From contig URFI01000042.1 of the NCBI GenBank assembly GCA_900547085.1, forward strand, positions 1-12,963: 12,963 nt of DNA. The letters run 5' to 3'. The translations under genes were made by a program, and so were the position numbers. Positions 1 to 7,370 of the stretch are shown one piece after another; the stretch's first letter is position 1; every line of letters begins with the position of its first letter. The notes under the pieces were generated by a model. The model saw nothing but the letters and a program-made list of their open reading frames with translations, had not been told where the DNA came from and ran no database searches. The stretch is from an uncultured Prevotella sp. (GTDB lineage Bacteria; Bacteroidota; Bacteroidia; Bacteroidales; Bacteroidaceae).

Positions 1-1536
1 ATCTCAACAATCATGGGGCTTTCGTTCCTGGTGTTGCTTTTCCTGCAGTTGAAATACTTTCAGGAAATGGCCGACATGAAGAAGGAACAGTTTGACGAAT
101 CGGTCAACAGAGCCTTGAATCAGGCATCACGCAACTTGGAATATAACGAGACGTGGCGCTACCTACAGAAGGATGTGAACGAGACAGAACGGAGAGCTTA
201 TATACAAGACTCGATTGGAACTCGTTCAGGAAAGCCCGATGGTACATTGCAAGAGTCTCACCAGTTCTCGGTGACGGGCAAGGATGGAACCATGTATTCG
301 GCCTTTGAGCTGAAGACCATCACAGTGAAACCCTCACAGATGCCCAAGGGAATGATTCTGCAAAACGATAAAAACTCTCTGTCAGAAGCTTCAAAGTCGT
401 TGCAAGAGATTGTCAAAAATCGGTACATCTACCAGAAAGCGTTGCTCGACGAGGTGGTTTACTCCATCTTGTATTCAGCTTCAGACAAGCCGCTGAAAGA
501 GCGAATCAACTTCAAATTGCTGGATCAAGACCTTAAGTCGGAACTGATGAACAATGGTATCAACATCCCATATCATTTCCGTGTGACAACACAGGATGGG
601 CGCGAGGTGTACAGATGCTCTGATTATTCTGAGAAAGGAGAGGAGTATACCTATTCGCAGGTGCTGTTCCGCAACGACCCCGCATCAAAAATGGGCGTTG
701 TGAAGGTACATTTTCCCGACATGAACAGCTACATCTTCTCTTCAGTAAGGTTCATGACGCCAGCTATCGTCTTCACCTTCATCTTGCTGATCACGTTCAT
801 TTTCACCATCGTGGTGGTGTTCAGACAGAAACGGTATACCGAGATTAAGAACGACTTCATCAACAACATGACCCATGAATTGAAGACACCAATCGCCAGT
901 ATCTCGTTGGCTGCGCAGATGTTGAATGACAAGAGTCTGACCAAGAGCGAACCTATGATGACCCATCTTGGTGGGGTGATACAAGAAGAGACCAAGCGTC
1001 TGCGGTTTTTGGTTGAGAAGGTGTTGCAGATGTCCATGTTCGATCGTAAGAAAACCGTGTTCAAGAAGAAGGAATTGGACCTCAATGAGATGGTTGAGAG
1101 CATTGCGCATTCGTTCTCATTGCGTGTTGAACATACCGGAGGAAGGATATATACGGACATAGGTGCCGTTGACTCTACCATTTACGTTGATGAAGTACAC
1201 TTCCAAAACGCCATCTTCAACCTGATGGACAATGCCGTGAAGTACGGAAAGCCCGATCAGCCGCTGGACATCTACATGTCTACTTGGAACGATGATCAGC
1301 ATTTGTATCTGTCAATTCGCGACACGGGACTGGGCATCAAGAAAGAAAATTTGAAGAAAGTTTTCGAGAAGTTCTACCGCGTCCATACTGGGAATGTGCA
1401 CGATGTGAAAGGATTTGGGCTGGGATTGGCTTATGTCAAGCAAATTGTGGAACTGCACGATGGTGAGATAGCCGTTGACAGTGAATACAGAAAGGGGACC
1501 AAGTTTACAATCAAACTCCCCGTCATTAAAGATTAA
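1..1536 (+). CDS. rprX: Sensor histidine kinase, RprX-like (5' end outside window)
   Basis: Membrane sensor kinase that should autophosphorylate on His and pass the phosphate to the response regulator encoded 27 bases downstream. The frame is open from base 1; the ATG at 13 lies inside the first membrane segment, so the true start is probably a few codons upstream of the window. Order of parts: N-terminal membrane helix (about 1-55), an extracytoplasmic sensor region (about 60-745) with no domain I recognise, a second membrane helix (about 750-825), the HisKA H-box with the motif NNMTHELKTP (phospho-accepting His at 874-876), then the ATPase domain with an N box (NLMDNAVKYG, from about 1219), a DTGLGI box (from 1321) and a GFGLGLAYV box (from 1411). 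All key motifs are intact. Similarity to Bacteroides RprX is strong by eye, including the stretch KKEQFDESVNRALNQASRNLE after the first helix. The signal sensed is not known from the sequence. Confidence 0.9.
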   Translation: MSTIMGLSFLVLLFLQLKYFQEMADMKKEQFDESVNRALNQASRNLEYNETWRYLQKDVNETERRAYIQDSIGTRSGKPDGTLQESHQFSVTGKDGTMYSAFELKTITVKPSQMPKGMILQNDKNSLSEASKSLQEIVKNRYIYQKALLDEVVYSILYSASDKPLKERINFKLLDQDLKSELMNNGINIPYHFRVTTQDGREVYRCSDYSEKGEEYTYSQVLFRNDPASKMGVVKVHFPDMNSYIFSSVRFMTPAIVFTFILLITFIFTIVVVFRQKRYTEIKNDFINNMTHELKTPIASISLAAQMLNDKSLTKSEPMMTHLGGVIQEETKRLRFLVEKVLQMSMFDRKKTVFKKKELDLNEMVESIAHSFSLRVEHTGGRIYTDIGAVDSTIYVDEVHFQNAIFNLMDNAVKYGKPDQPLDIYMSTWNDDQHLYLSIRDTGLGIKKENLKKVFEKFYRVHTGNVHDVKGFGLGLAYVKQIVELHDGEIAVDSEYRKGTKFTIKLPVIKD

Positions 1537-1563
1537 TAATTATTCATTAATAAATACAAGACT

Positions 1564-2262
1564 ATGGAAGAGAAAATAAAAATTCTATTGTGTGAAGATG
1601 ATGAGAATTTAGGAATGCTGCTTCGCGAGTATTTACAGGCTAAGGGTTATACCGCAACATTATGCCCAGACGGTGAGGTTGGCTATAGAGAGTTCTTGAA
1701 AGACAAGTTTGACATCTGCGTCCTGGACGTGATGATGCCTAAGAAAGACGGGTTCACGCTGGCCCAGGAAATACGCCAGGCTAATGCAGACATGCCTATT
1801 ATCTTCCTCACAGCAAAAGTTTTGAAGGAAGATATCCTCGAGGGATTCAAGATAGGTGCCGATGATTACATCACCAAACCATTCTCTATGGAGGAACTTG
1901 TGTTGCGTGTTGAGGCCATCTTGCGCCGTGTACGAGGTAAGAAAAACAAGGAAGCCACAGTTTACAAAATCGGCAAGTTTGTGTTCGATACGCAGAAGCA
2001 GCTGCTCACCATCGGTGACAAACAAACCAAGTTGACTACTAAGGAGAACGAGTTGCTGTCTTTGCTCTGCTCTCATGCGAACGAAATACTGCAGCGCGAC
2101 TTTGCTTTGAAGACTATCTGGATAGACGACAACTATTTCAACGCCCGTTCCATGGACGTTTACATCACCAAGTTGCGCAAGCACTTGAAGGATGACGACC
2201 AGATTGAAATCATCAACATCCACGGCAAGGGCTATAAGCTCATCACACCGGAGGAAGATTAA
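1564..2262 (+). CDS. rprY: OmpR-family response regulator, RprY-like
   Basis: DNA-binding response regulator of 232 residues, the usual length for the OmpR/PhoB family. The receiver domain (about 5-120) has the acidic pair D12/D13, the phosphorylation site D55 in VLDVMMPKKDG, T83 and K105. A winged-helix DNA-binding domain follows (about 134-228), with the recognition-helix region SMDVYITKLRKHL and the final hairpin INIHGKGYKL. It lies 27 bases after the sensor kinase on the same strand, so the two form one operon, and a strong terminator follows. From memory, RprX/RprY was first described in Bacteroides fragilis, and an RprY orthologue in Porphyromonas gingivalis was reported to bind the promoter of the Na+-pumping NADH dehydrogenase genes. 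Control of the neighbouring Na+/H+ antiporter gene would fit but is only inference. Confidence 0.92.
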   Translation: MEEKIKILLCEDDENLGMLLREYLQAKGYTATLCPDGEVGYREFLKDKFDICVLDVMMPKKDGFTLAQEIRQANADMPIIFLTAKVLKEDILEGFKIGADDYITKPFSMEELVLRVEAILRRVRGKKNKEATVYKIGKFVFDTQKQLLTIGDKQTKLTTKENELLSLLCSHANEILQRDFALKTIWIDDNYFNARSMDVYITKLRKHLKDDDQIEIINIHGKGYKLITPEED

Positions 2263-2304
2263 GATCGTTTACAAGCAAAGCGAAAATCTTATTGGAAAAT
2301 AATC

Positions 2305-2337
2305 AAAGGCACAGGGTTTACGTCCTGTGCCTTTTTT
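2305..2337 (+). terminator. Rho-independent terminator of the rprXY operon
   Basis: A perfect 11-bp stem (AAAGGCACAGG at 2305-2315 pairing with CCTGTGCCTTT at 2324-2334) with an 8-base loop runs into a T-tract ending at 2337. It begins 43 bases after the rprY stop codon. Confidence 0.9.
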
Positions 2338-2414
2338 AATGAATACAGGTATCTGTAAGTAGTTGATAAACAGTAGGTCATAAAGCTCATCTAAAAGAAT
2401 TGGTTTTGCAGTCC

Positions 2415-2498
2415 AAAGTCAATGAGTTTGCCCGTTAAAGTCAATGGGTTTGCCCGTTAAAGTCAATGGGTTTGCCCATTAAAGTCAATGGGTTTGCC
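2415..2498. repeat. 22-bp tandem repeat array, 3.8 copies
   Basis: Four head-to-tail units occupy 2415-2436, 2437-2458, 2459-2480 and 2481-2498 (the last cut to 18 bases). Each unit is a core AAAGTCAATGGGTTT followed by GCCCGTT. The first copy has AATGAG in place of AATGGG, and the third ends GCCCATT. The 22-base period is not a multiple of three and no gene covers the region, so it is not coding. It starts 78 bases past the rprY terminator and ends about 77 bases before the antiporter promoter. Related units occur downstream of the ATP synthase operon (12557-12644). Confidence 0.95.
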
Positions 2499-2513
2499 AA
2501 ACATGTTTCATGT
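2499..2513. repeat. Short palindrome beside the tandem array
   Basis: AAACATGTTT (2499-2508) is a perfect 10-bp palindrome, and ACATG-TTT-CATGT (2501-2513) forms a second, overlapping inverted repeat. It lies directly after the tandem array and about 100 bases before the predicted antiporter transcription start. It could be a regulator site, but a palindrome this short can arise by chance. Between here and the promoter at 2575 I see nothing further. Confidence 0.3.
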
Positions 2514-2575
2514 GAAGATTCAAAATCGAAGTACAAGGCCGTTTTGAGGTTTTAATGGAAAAATCACACAATAGT

Positions 2576-2608
2576 TTTGTTTAATTCATATTATATTTAG
2601 TAACTTTG
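2576..2608 (+). promoter_or_regulatory. Predicted Bacteroidota promoter for nhaD
   Basis: TTTG (2576-2579), a 21-base spacer, then TAACTTTG (2601-2608), matching the Bacteroidota -33/-7 consensus TTTG / TAnnTTTG. The expected start of transcription is near 2615, which leaves a 5' leader of only about 15 bases before the ATG at 2630, with no Shine-Dalgarno sequence. Confidence 0.75.
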
Positions 2609-2629
2609 CGGTGATTAAGTTACTTTATC

Positions 2630-4009
2630 ATGACACCCATCATTGTCAGTATTTTAGCAGTCTGCCTTCTCTTGATAGCCACAGAAAGCAAGACGAACAT
2701 CAACAAAGCTGCTGTTGCCATATTTGCAGGAACAGTAGGATGGGTTTTGTATGTCGGTTATGGTACTGATTTTGTGATGAGCCGACACGCTACCGACTAT
2801 GTTAGCTTCTTGGACGGAGCAGAATCTACAGGAATACTCGTCAAAGAGTTTATTGCCCGTCACGTGTTTCTTAAGCATGTGGGTCATGCCTCCGAGATAG
2901 TTCTTTTCTTATTGGCTACGATGACCATTGTGGAGATTTTGAACAATAATGGCTGTTTCGATTTTATCAGCCAACTGTTGAAGACGCGCAGTAGCAAGAA
3001 TATATTATGGCGGCTGGCCATTGTGACGTTTATCATCTCGGCCAATCTCGACAACCTCACTACTACGGTCATGATGCTCACCATCATGCACAAGATTATT
3101 CCAAGCAGGCGATACCGCATGATTTATGGTTCGGCCATCGTCTTGGCTGCCAATTGTGGGGGAGCGTTGACGGTTATCGGCGACCCCATGGGACTGGTAC
3201 TGTGGAATCAGGGAGCCGTTACGCCAACCAACTATTCGCTGTCGCTACTCGTCCCATGCCTCATTGCATGGGCCCTGCCAACTTATTGGGTGGGGCGCAT
3301 GTTGCCCGAGCGGATGCAGACCGAGTGGATTGTGATGCCCTATCGTGGCGATGATACCAATCTCAACGTGCGGCAACGCTTGTTGATGCTGTTCATTGGC
3401 ATTGGTGGGTTGTGGTTCATCCCGTCGTTTAGTAATATCACCCGGTTGAGTCCATTCCTCGGAGCGCTTTGTGTACTATCCGTTCTTTGGATTGTCAACG
3501 AATTGTTCAACCATCGACTGATGAATGAAGAACAGATGATACAGCGCCGCACACCACGCGTGCTGCAATACGGAGTGCTGCAAATGATGCTCTTTGTGAT
3601 GGGCATCATGCTGGCTGTCGGTGTTTTACAGGAAACAGGATTCTTGCAGCGGTTTACACTTTTGTTAGACCAGGGAGTGCAGAATGTGTGGATGTTGGGT
3701 GCAGTGAGCGCATTGGTGAGCACTATCTTAGACAACTTTGCCACAGGTATGGGTATGCTGTCGTTTCATGCAGTGCAAGATGTTCACACCACAGCTTCCC
3801 TGTCAGCATTTGCACAAGATGGAGAATATTGGAAAATAGTGGGATACACATCAGCCGTTGCTGGTAACATCTTGGCCATTGGCTCGATGAGTGGGTTAGC
3901 CTTAATCAAGGCTGAACGCATCCGTGTGGGCTGGTATTTGCGCAATATTGGATGGAAAGCATTGGTGGGAACCATGTTAGGCTATCTGGTTCTATATATC
4001 TTTGTATGA
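2630..4009 (+). CDS. nhaD: Na+/H+ antiporter, NhaD family
   Basis: Integral membrane antiporter of 459 residues, probably exchanging Na+ (or Li+) for H+ across the inner membrane. The protein is hydrophobic throughout, with about 11-12 likely membrane segments, and belongs to the ArsB/NhaD (ion transporter) superfamily. Visible family signatures are ANLDNLTTTVMM (D141, N142), NCGGALTVIGDPMG (about 176-188), a second ILDNFATGMGM (D368, N369) and GNILAIGSMSG (about 412-422). The two DN-containing stretches in the two halves of the protein fit the inverted-repeat fold of this superfamily. The ATG at 2630 is chosen because it follows the promoter at once and opens directly into the first membrane helix. 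The gene is followed 17 bases later by pfkA on the same strand. Substrate specificity is inferred from the family. Confidence 0.87.
   Translation: MTPIIVSILAVCLLLIATESKTNINKAAVAIFAGTVGWVLYVGYGTDFVMSRHATDYVSFLDGAESTGILVKEFIARHVFLKHVGHASEIVLFLLATMTIVEILNNNGCFDFISQLLKTRSSKNILWRLAIVTFIISANLDNLTTTVMMLTIMHKIIPSRRYRMIYGSAIVLAANCGGALTVIGDPMGLVLWNQGAVTPTNYSLSLLVPCLIAWALPTYWVGRMLPERMQTEWIVMPYRGDDTNLNVRQRLLMLFIGIGGLWFIPSFSNITRLSPFLGALCVLSVLWIVNELFNHRLMNEEQMIQRRTPRVLQYGVLQMMLFVMGIMLAVGVLQETGFLQRFTLLLDQGVQNVWMLGAVSALVSTILDNFATGMGMLSFHAVQDVHTTASLSAFAQDGEYWKIVGYTSAVAGNILAIGSMSGLALIKAERIRVGWYLRNIGWKALVGTMLGYLVLYIFV
3997..4004 (+). promoter_or_regulatory. Possible -7 element ahead of pfkA
   Basis: TATCTTTG matches TAnnTTTG and lies within the last codons of nhaD, about 23 bases before the pfkA ATG. 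No clear TTTG is found at the right distance upstream. pfkA may therefore have its own weak promoter, or may simply be transcribed with nhaD. Confidence 0.3.
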
Positions 4010-4026
4010 AATATTTTTTTTGAAGT

Positions 4027-5004
4027 ATGAATAATATAACAACAATAGGAGTTTTGACCTCTGGTGGAGATGCTCCGGGAATGAATGCAGCCATCCGTGC
4101 GGTAACGCGCGCGGGTATCTGTAATGGCTTTAAGATTAAAGGTATCTACAAGGGATTTGATGGCCTGATCAACGATGAAATCAAAGATTTTACGACCGAA
4201 AACGTGAGTGGTATCATCATGTCGGGTGGCACAATCTTGAAAACAGCACGATCTTTAGAGTTTATGACACCTGAAGGACGCAAAAAAGCTTATGAAAATG
4301 TGCAAAAACATCAAATAGGCGCACTGATTGTGATTGGTGGAAATGGTTCGCTGAGGGGTGCCATGGAGTTCGGCAAGGAATACGACGTACGTTGTATTGG
4401 CCTGCCCGGTACGATTGACAACGACTTGTATGGTACGGATTCCACCATCTGATATGACACAACCCTGAATACGATTGTCGAATGCGTAGACCGAATTAGG
4501 GACACGGCGCAAAGCCACGAGCGCATCTTCTTTGTAGAGGTGATGGGGCGTGATGCCGGTTTTTTGGCGCAAAATAGTGCCATCGCATCGGGTGCAGAAG
4601 CTGCCATCATACCCGAAGATAGAACAGACGTGGACCAATTGGGACACTTCATGGAGCGGGGTATACGTAAATCTAAACGCTCGTGCATCGTCATCGTGAG
4701 CGAAAGTCCTAAGTGTGGTGCGTTGTATTACGCTGATCGTGTAAAGAAAGAGTTTCCCGGATATGATGTCCGCGTCACCATTTTAGGGCATCTTCAACGA
4801 GGAGGCCGCCCCTCCGCGCATGACAGAATCTTGGCAAGTAGAACAGGCGTGTCGGCTGTTGAGGCTATCATGCAAGGACAACGCAACATCATGATAGGTA
4901 TAAAAAACAACGAGATAGATTATATCCCGCTGGTAGAAGCCATTAGGAGTGATAAACCCTTTGACCGAAAACTCATCAAGGTGCTTGATGAACTGAGCAT
5001 TTAG
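4027..5004 (+). pseudogene. pfkA: 6-phosphofructokinase (PfkA) gene with in-frame TGA
   Basis: PfkA phosphorylates fructose 6-phosphate in glycolysis. Read through one stop, the frame encodes 325 residues, the normal PfkA length, and aligns by eye from end to end: TSGGDAPGMNAAIRAV near the start, GLPGTIDND (substrate site with the catalytic Asp), SHERIFFVEVMGRDAG, and LGHLQRGG near the C-terminus. Codon 142 (4450-4452) is TGA where the family has Gly in the motif DSTIGYDT; GGA to TGA is a single base change. The reading frame is otherwise unbroken, so the products would be fragments 4027-4452 and, at best, a restart at 4540. Two other conserved positions are altered: GGNGS (N106) in place of GGDGS, whose Asp helps bind Mg-ATP, and GGRP (R261) in place of GGSP. 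The Gly after N106 is the ATP-type residue rather than the PPi type. Either a decaying paralogue or a base error; Bacteroidota usually carry other phosphofructokinases. Confidence 0.88.
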
Positions 5005-5092
5005 TGAAAGTTTTCAAAGGTAATATATGTTAATAAAGCAATTGGTTTTGTTAATATCTGGCAAAGCGAACGAGCTATACAAAGTATTTTCG

Positions 5093-5100
5093 TATCTTTG
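5093..5100 (+). promoter_or_regulatory. Predicted -7 element of the ATP synthase operon promoter
   Basis: TATCTTTG matches TAnnTTTG. It is followed by an A/T-rich leader of about 48 bases to the atpD ATG. The -33 TTTG is not clear at the usual distance. It lies in the 150-base gap after pfkA, where I see no convincing terminator, so read-through from upstream is also possible. Confidence 0.55.
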
Positions 5101-5154
5101 CAGGACTTAAGTTTAAGATTAATTTAGAAAAATATTGATATAAAATATAAAATC

Positions 5155-6684
5155 ATGTCACAGATAACCGGACGTATTTCTCAGATTATTGGGCCAGTCA
5201 TCGATGTTTATTTTGACACCAAAGGGCAAGATTCAGATCAAGTGCTCCCAAAAATCTATGATGCTCTAAGCATCAAACGCCAAGATGGAACGGAGCTGAT
5301 AATCGAAACTCAGCAACACATTGGTGAAGACACGGTTCGTTGTGTAGCCATGGATAATACCGATGGATTGCAACGTGGAATGGAAGTAATCCCTACGGGA
5401 AGCCCCATCACCATGCCCTCTGGAGAACAAATCAAGGGCAGAATGATGAATGTAGTAGGCCAGGCGATTGACGGAATGGAAGCGTTGACCAAGGATGATC
5501 CATATCCTATCCATAGAGAACCTCCAAAGTTTGAGGACTTGTCCACGCACAAAGAAATGCTGGCAACTGGCATCAAGGTGATTGACTTGCTGGAACCTTA
5601 TATGAAAGGTGGAAAAATCGGATTGTTCGGTGGTGCTGGCGTAGGAAAGACGGTGTTGATTATGGAACTAATCAACAACATCGCCAAAGGTCACAACGGC
5701 TATTCGGTCTTCGCTGGCGTAGGAGAACGTACGCGTGAAGGCAACGACTTGATTCGAGACATGATAGAATCGGGCGTAATTAAATATGGTGAGAAATTCC
5801 GCAAAGCCATGGATGAAGGCAAATGGGATTTGTCATTGGTTGATCCAGAGGCATTGAAACAATCACAGGCTACACTCGTGTATGGACAAATGAACGAGCC
5901 ACCTGGGGCCCGTGCATCAGTTGCTTTGTCGGGTTTGACCGTTGCCGAGCAGTTTCGTGACAAGGGCGTTGCTGGTCAGGGTGAACATGCAGATATCATG
6001 TTCTTTGTTGACAACATCTTCCGATTCACGCAGGCAGGTTCTGAAGTATCTGCTTTGCTGGGTCGTATGCCATCGGCTGTGGGTTATCAACCTACCCTGG
6101 CATCTGAAATGGGCGTGATGCAAGAGCGCATCACATCAACCAAGAGGGGATCTATCACATCCGTTCAGGCTGTTTATGTGCCGGCAGATGACTTGACAGA
6201 CCCAGCTCCTGCTACGACATTCACACACTTGGATGCTACGACCGAGTTGAGCCGTAAGATTACAGAGCTGGGTATTTATCCGGCTGTAGACCCCTTAGGA
6301 TCTACCTCGCGTATCCTCGATCCATTGATTGTTGGCAAAGAACATTATGAGTGTGCGCAAAGAGTAAAACAAATTTTGCAACGCTATCAGGAATTACAAG
6401 ACATCATTGCCATTCTGGGAATGGACGAGTTGTCTGATGAAGATAAACAAATTGTGAACCGTGCACGTCGTGTACAGCGCTTCTTGTCGCAGCCATTTAC
6501 GGTGGCTGAACAGTTTACTGGGGTGAAAGGTGTGATGGTTTCCATTGAAGACACCATCAAAGGATTCAATATGATTCTTGACGGTGAGGTTGATGACCTG
6601 CCTGAGCAGGCATTCCTGAACGTGGGTACCATAGAGGATGCCATTGAGAAAGGTAAGAAACTGCTTGCGGCAGCACAGGGATAA
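5155..6684 (+). CDS. atpD: F1Fo ATP synthase beta subunit
   Basis: Catalytic subunit of the F1 head (three copies per complex), where ATP is formed from ADP and phosphate at the cytoplasmic face of the membrane. The 509 residues show the N-terminal beta-barrel (about 1-85), a Walker A loop GGAGVGKT (159-166), GERTREGND with catalytic Glu at 191, the Walker B strand IMFFVDN (D286) and the DELSDED motif (424-430) that contacts gamma. Compared with E. coli there is an extra charged stretch at about 208-238, between the RDMIESGVI and LVYGQMNEPPG segments, as is usual in Bacteroidota. The start is preceded by a very A/T-rich leader in place of a Shine-Dalgarno site. It is the first gene of the operon, with atpC 21 bases downstream. 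All catalytic residues are intact. Confidence 0.98.
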   Translation: MSQITGRISQIIGPVIDVYFDTKGQDSDQVLPKIYDALSIKRQDGTELIIETQQHIGEDTVRCVAMDNTDGLQRGMEVIPTGSPITMPSGEQIKGRMMNVVGQAIDGMEALTKDDPYPIHREPPKFEDLSTHKEMLATGIKVIDLLEPYMKGGKIGLFGGAGVGKTVLIMELINNIAKGHNGYSVFAGVGERTREGNDLIRDMIESGVIKYGEKFRKAMDEGKWDLSLVDPEALKQSQATLVYGQMNEPPGARASVALSGLTVAEQFRDKGVAGQGEHADIMFFVDNIFRFTQAGSEVSALLGRMPSAVGYQPTLASEMGVMQERITSTKRGSITSVQAVYVPADDLTDPAPATTFTHLDATTELSRKITELGIYPAVDPLGSTSRILDPLIVGKEHYECAQRVKQILQRYQELQDIIAILGMDELSDEDKQIVNRARRVQRFLSQPFTVAEQFTGVKGVMVSIEDTIKGFNMILDGEVDDLPEQAFLNVGTIEDAIEKGKKLLAAAQG

Positions 6685-6705
6685 TCACAAAGCAGAAAGA
6701 GAAAT

Positions 6706-6945
6706 ATGTTGCATCTAAGAATTGTTTCTCCTGAAAAGGTGGTGTTTGATGGCGAGGTTGAAAGCGTACTGGTGCCTGGAACATTAGGAAGCTTTGAGAT
6801 CCTGACAGACCATGCTCCCATTATTTCTTCTCTGGAAGAAGGTGTGGTGGAATATAAAACACATCAGCAAAAGCAGAAAATTGATATTCTGGGTGGCTTC
6901 GTTGAGGTTAGGCAGAACAACGTTTCACTTTGTGTGGAAGTATAA
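6706..6945 (+). CDS. atpC: F1Fo ATP synthase epsilon subunit, short form
   Basis: Epsilon sits on the central stalk, linking gamma to the c-ring. At 79 residues it holds only the N-terminal beta-sandwich (LRIVSPEKVVFDGEVESVLVPG, then GSFEILTDHAPIISSLEEGVV) and ends after the last strand. The C-terminal two-helix domain, which in E. coli (about 139 residues) can extend and inhibit ATP hydrolysis, is absent. This short form is usual in Bacteroidota, so it is not a truncation. The ATG follows a purine-rich stretch (AGCAGAAAGAG). Confidence 0.95.
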   Translation: MLHLRIVSPEKVVFDGEVESVLVPGTLGSFEILTDHAPIISSLEEGVVEYKTHQQKQKIDILGGFVEVRQNNVSLCVEV

Positions 6946-6959
6946 TAGACGGCAAGTTT

Positions 6960-7370
6960 ATGATCGATTCTGTGGTTAAACAATATAAGAAAGTTGGTTT
7001 ATGGATCATTGCAGGATTCATGCTAGTCTTCTTATTGGCGATTCAAATCACTTCCAACACAGCCATGCTGACAGGACTGGTGGTTTGTGTGCTATATTTT
7101 TTAACCTCAACCTGGGTCTACGCTGCTTTGTGGAAGAAAACAGCTAAGACATCTCCAACGAAGCTAACAGGCTTCTACTTGACAGCCATGGCCGTGAAGT
7201 TTTTTGTTGGAATACTGGTTGTCCTGGCGTATTTCCTCATCGTTCGAACAAGAACACAAGTCATTGCATTCGCTGCTATGTTCTCGATTTACTATTTAGC
7301 GATGATTATTTATGACGCAACATATTTTTCCCGAGTAGAGAAGAAGAATCAAATAAGCATTAAGAAATGA
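6960..7370 (+). CDS. AtpI-like four-helix membrane protein of the atp operon
   Basis: Small integral membrane protein of 136 residues from the ATG at 6960. An upstream in-frame ATG at 6930 would overlap atpC by 16 bases and add the polar stretch MCGSIIDGKF; I prefer 6960, which leaves a 14-base gap. Four hydrophobic helices lie at about 12-29, 36-55, 69-92 and 98-116, with a basic tail (KKNQISIKK). Length, topology and position just before atpB recall AtpI, the c-ring assembly or Mg2+-related protein of other atp operons, but I see no sequence motif that proves homology. The stop overlaps the atpB start (ATGA at 7367-7370), so the two are translationally coupled. Probable role: assembly of Fo; this is inference from context. 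Confidence 0.8.
   Translation: MIDSVVKQYKKVGLWIIAGFMLVFLLAIQITSNTAMLTGLVVCVLYFLTSTWVYAALWKKTAKTSPTKLTGFYLTAMAVKFFVGILVVLAYFLIVRTRTQVIAFAAMFSIYYLAMIIYDATYFSRVEKKNQISIKK

Noticed and set aside
2415..2498. CRISPR-like array
   Set aside because: Units are joined directly with no unique spacers, the repeat is only 22 bases, and no cas genes are present.
3007..3354. Plus-strand alternative frame of 115 codons inside nhaD
   Set aside because: His- and Arg-rich frame-shadow composition inside a well-conserved transporter gene.
4450..4452. TGA recoded as glycine or selenocysteine in pfkA
   Set aside because: TGA serves as a normal stop elsewhere in the window (nhaD, and the gene before atpB), so a Gly code is out. 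The position is a Gly site rather than Cys, and I see no convincing selenocysteine signal.
5005..5154. Terminator between pfkA and atpD
   Set aside because: I found no stem followed by a T-tract; only the -7-like promoter element stands out.
6930..6962. Upstream start (ATG at 6930) for the AtpI-like gene
   Set aside because: It overlaps atpC by 16 bases and adds a polar lead unlike the rest; the ATG at 6960 fits better.
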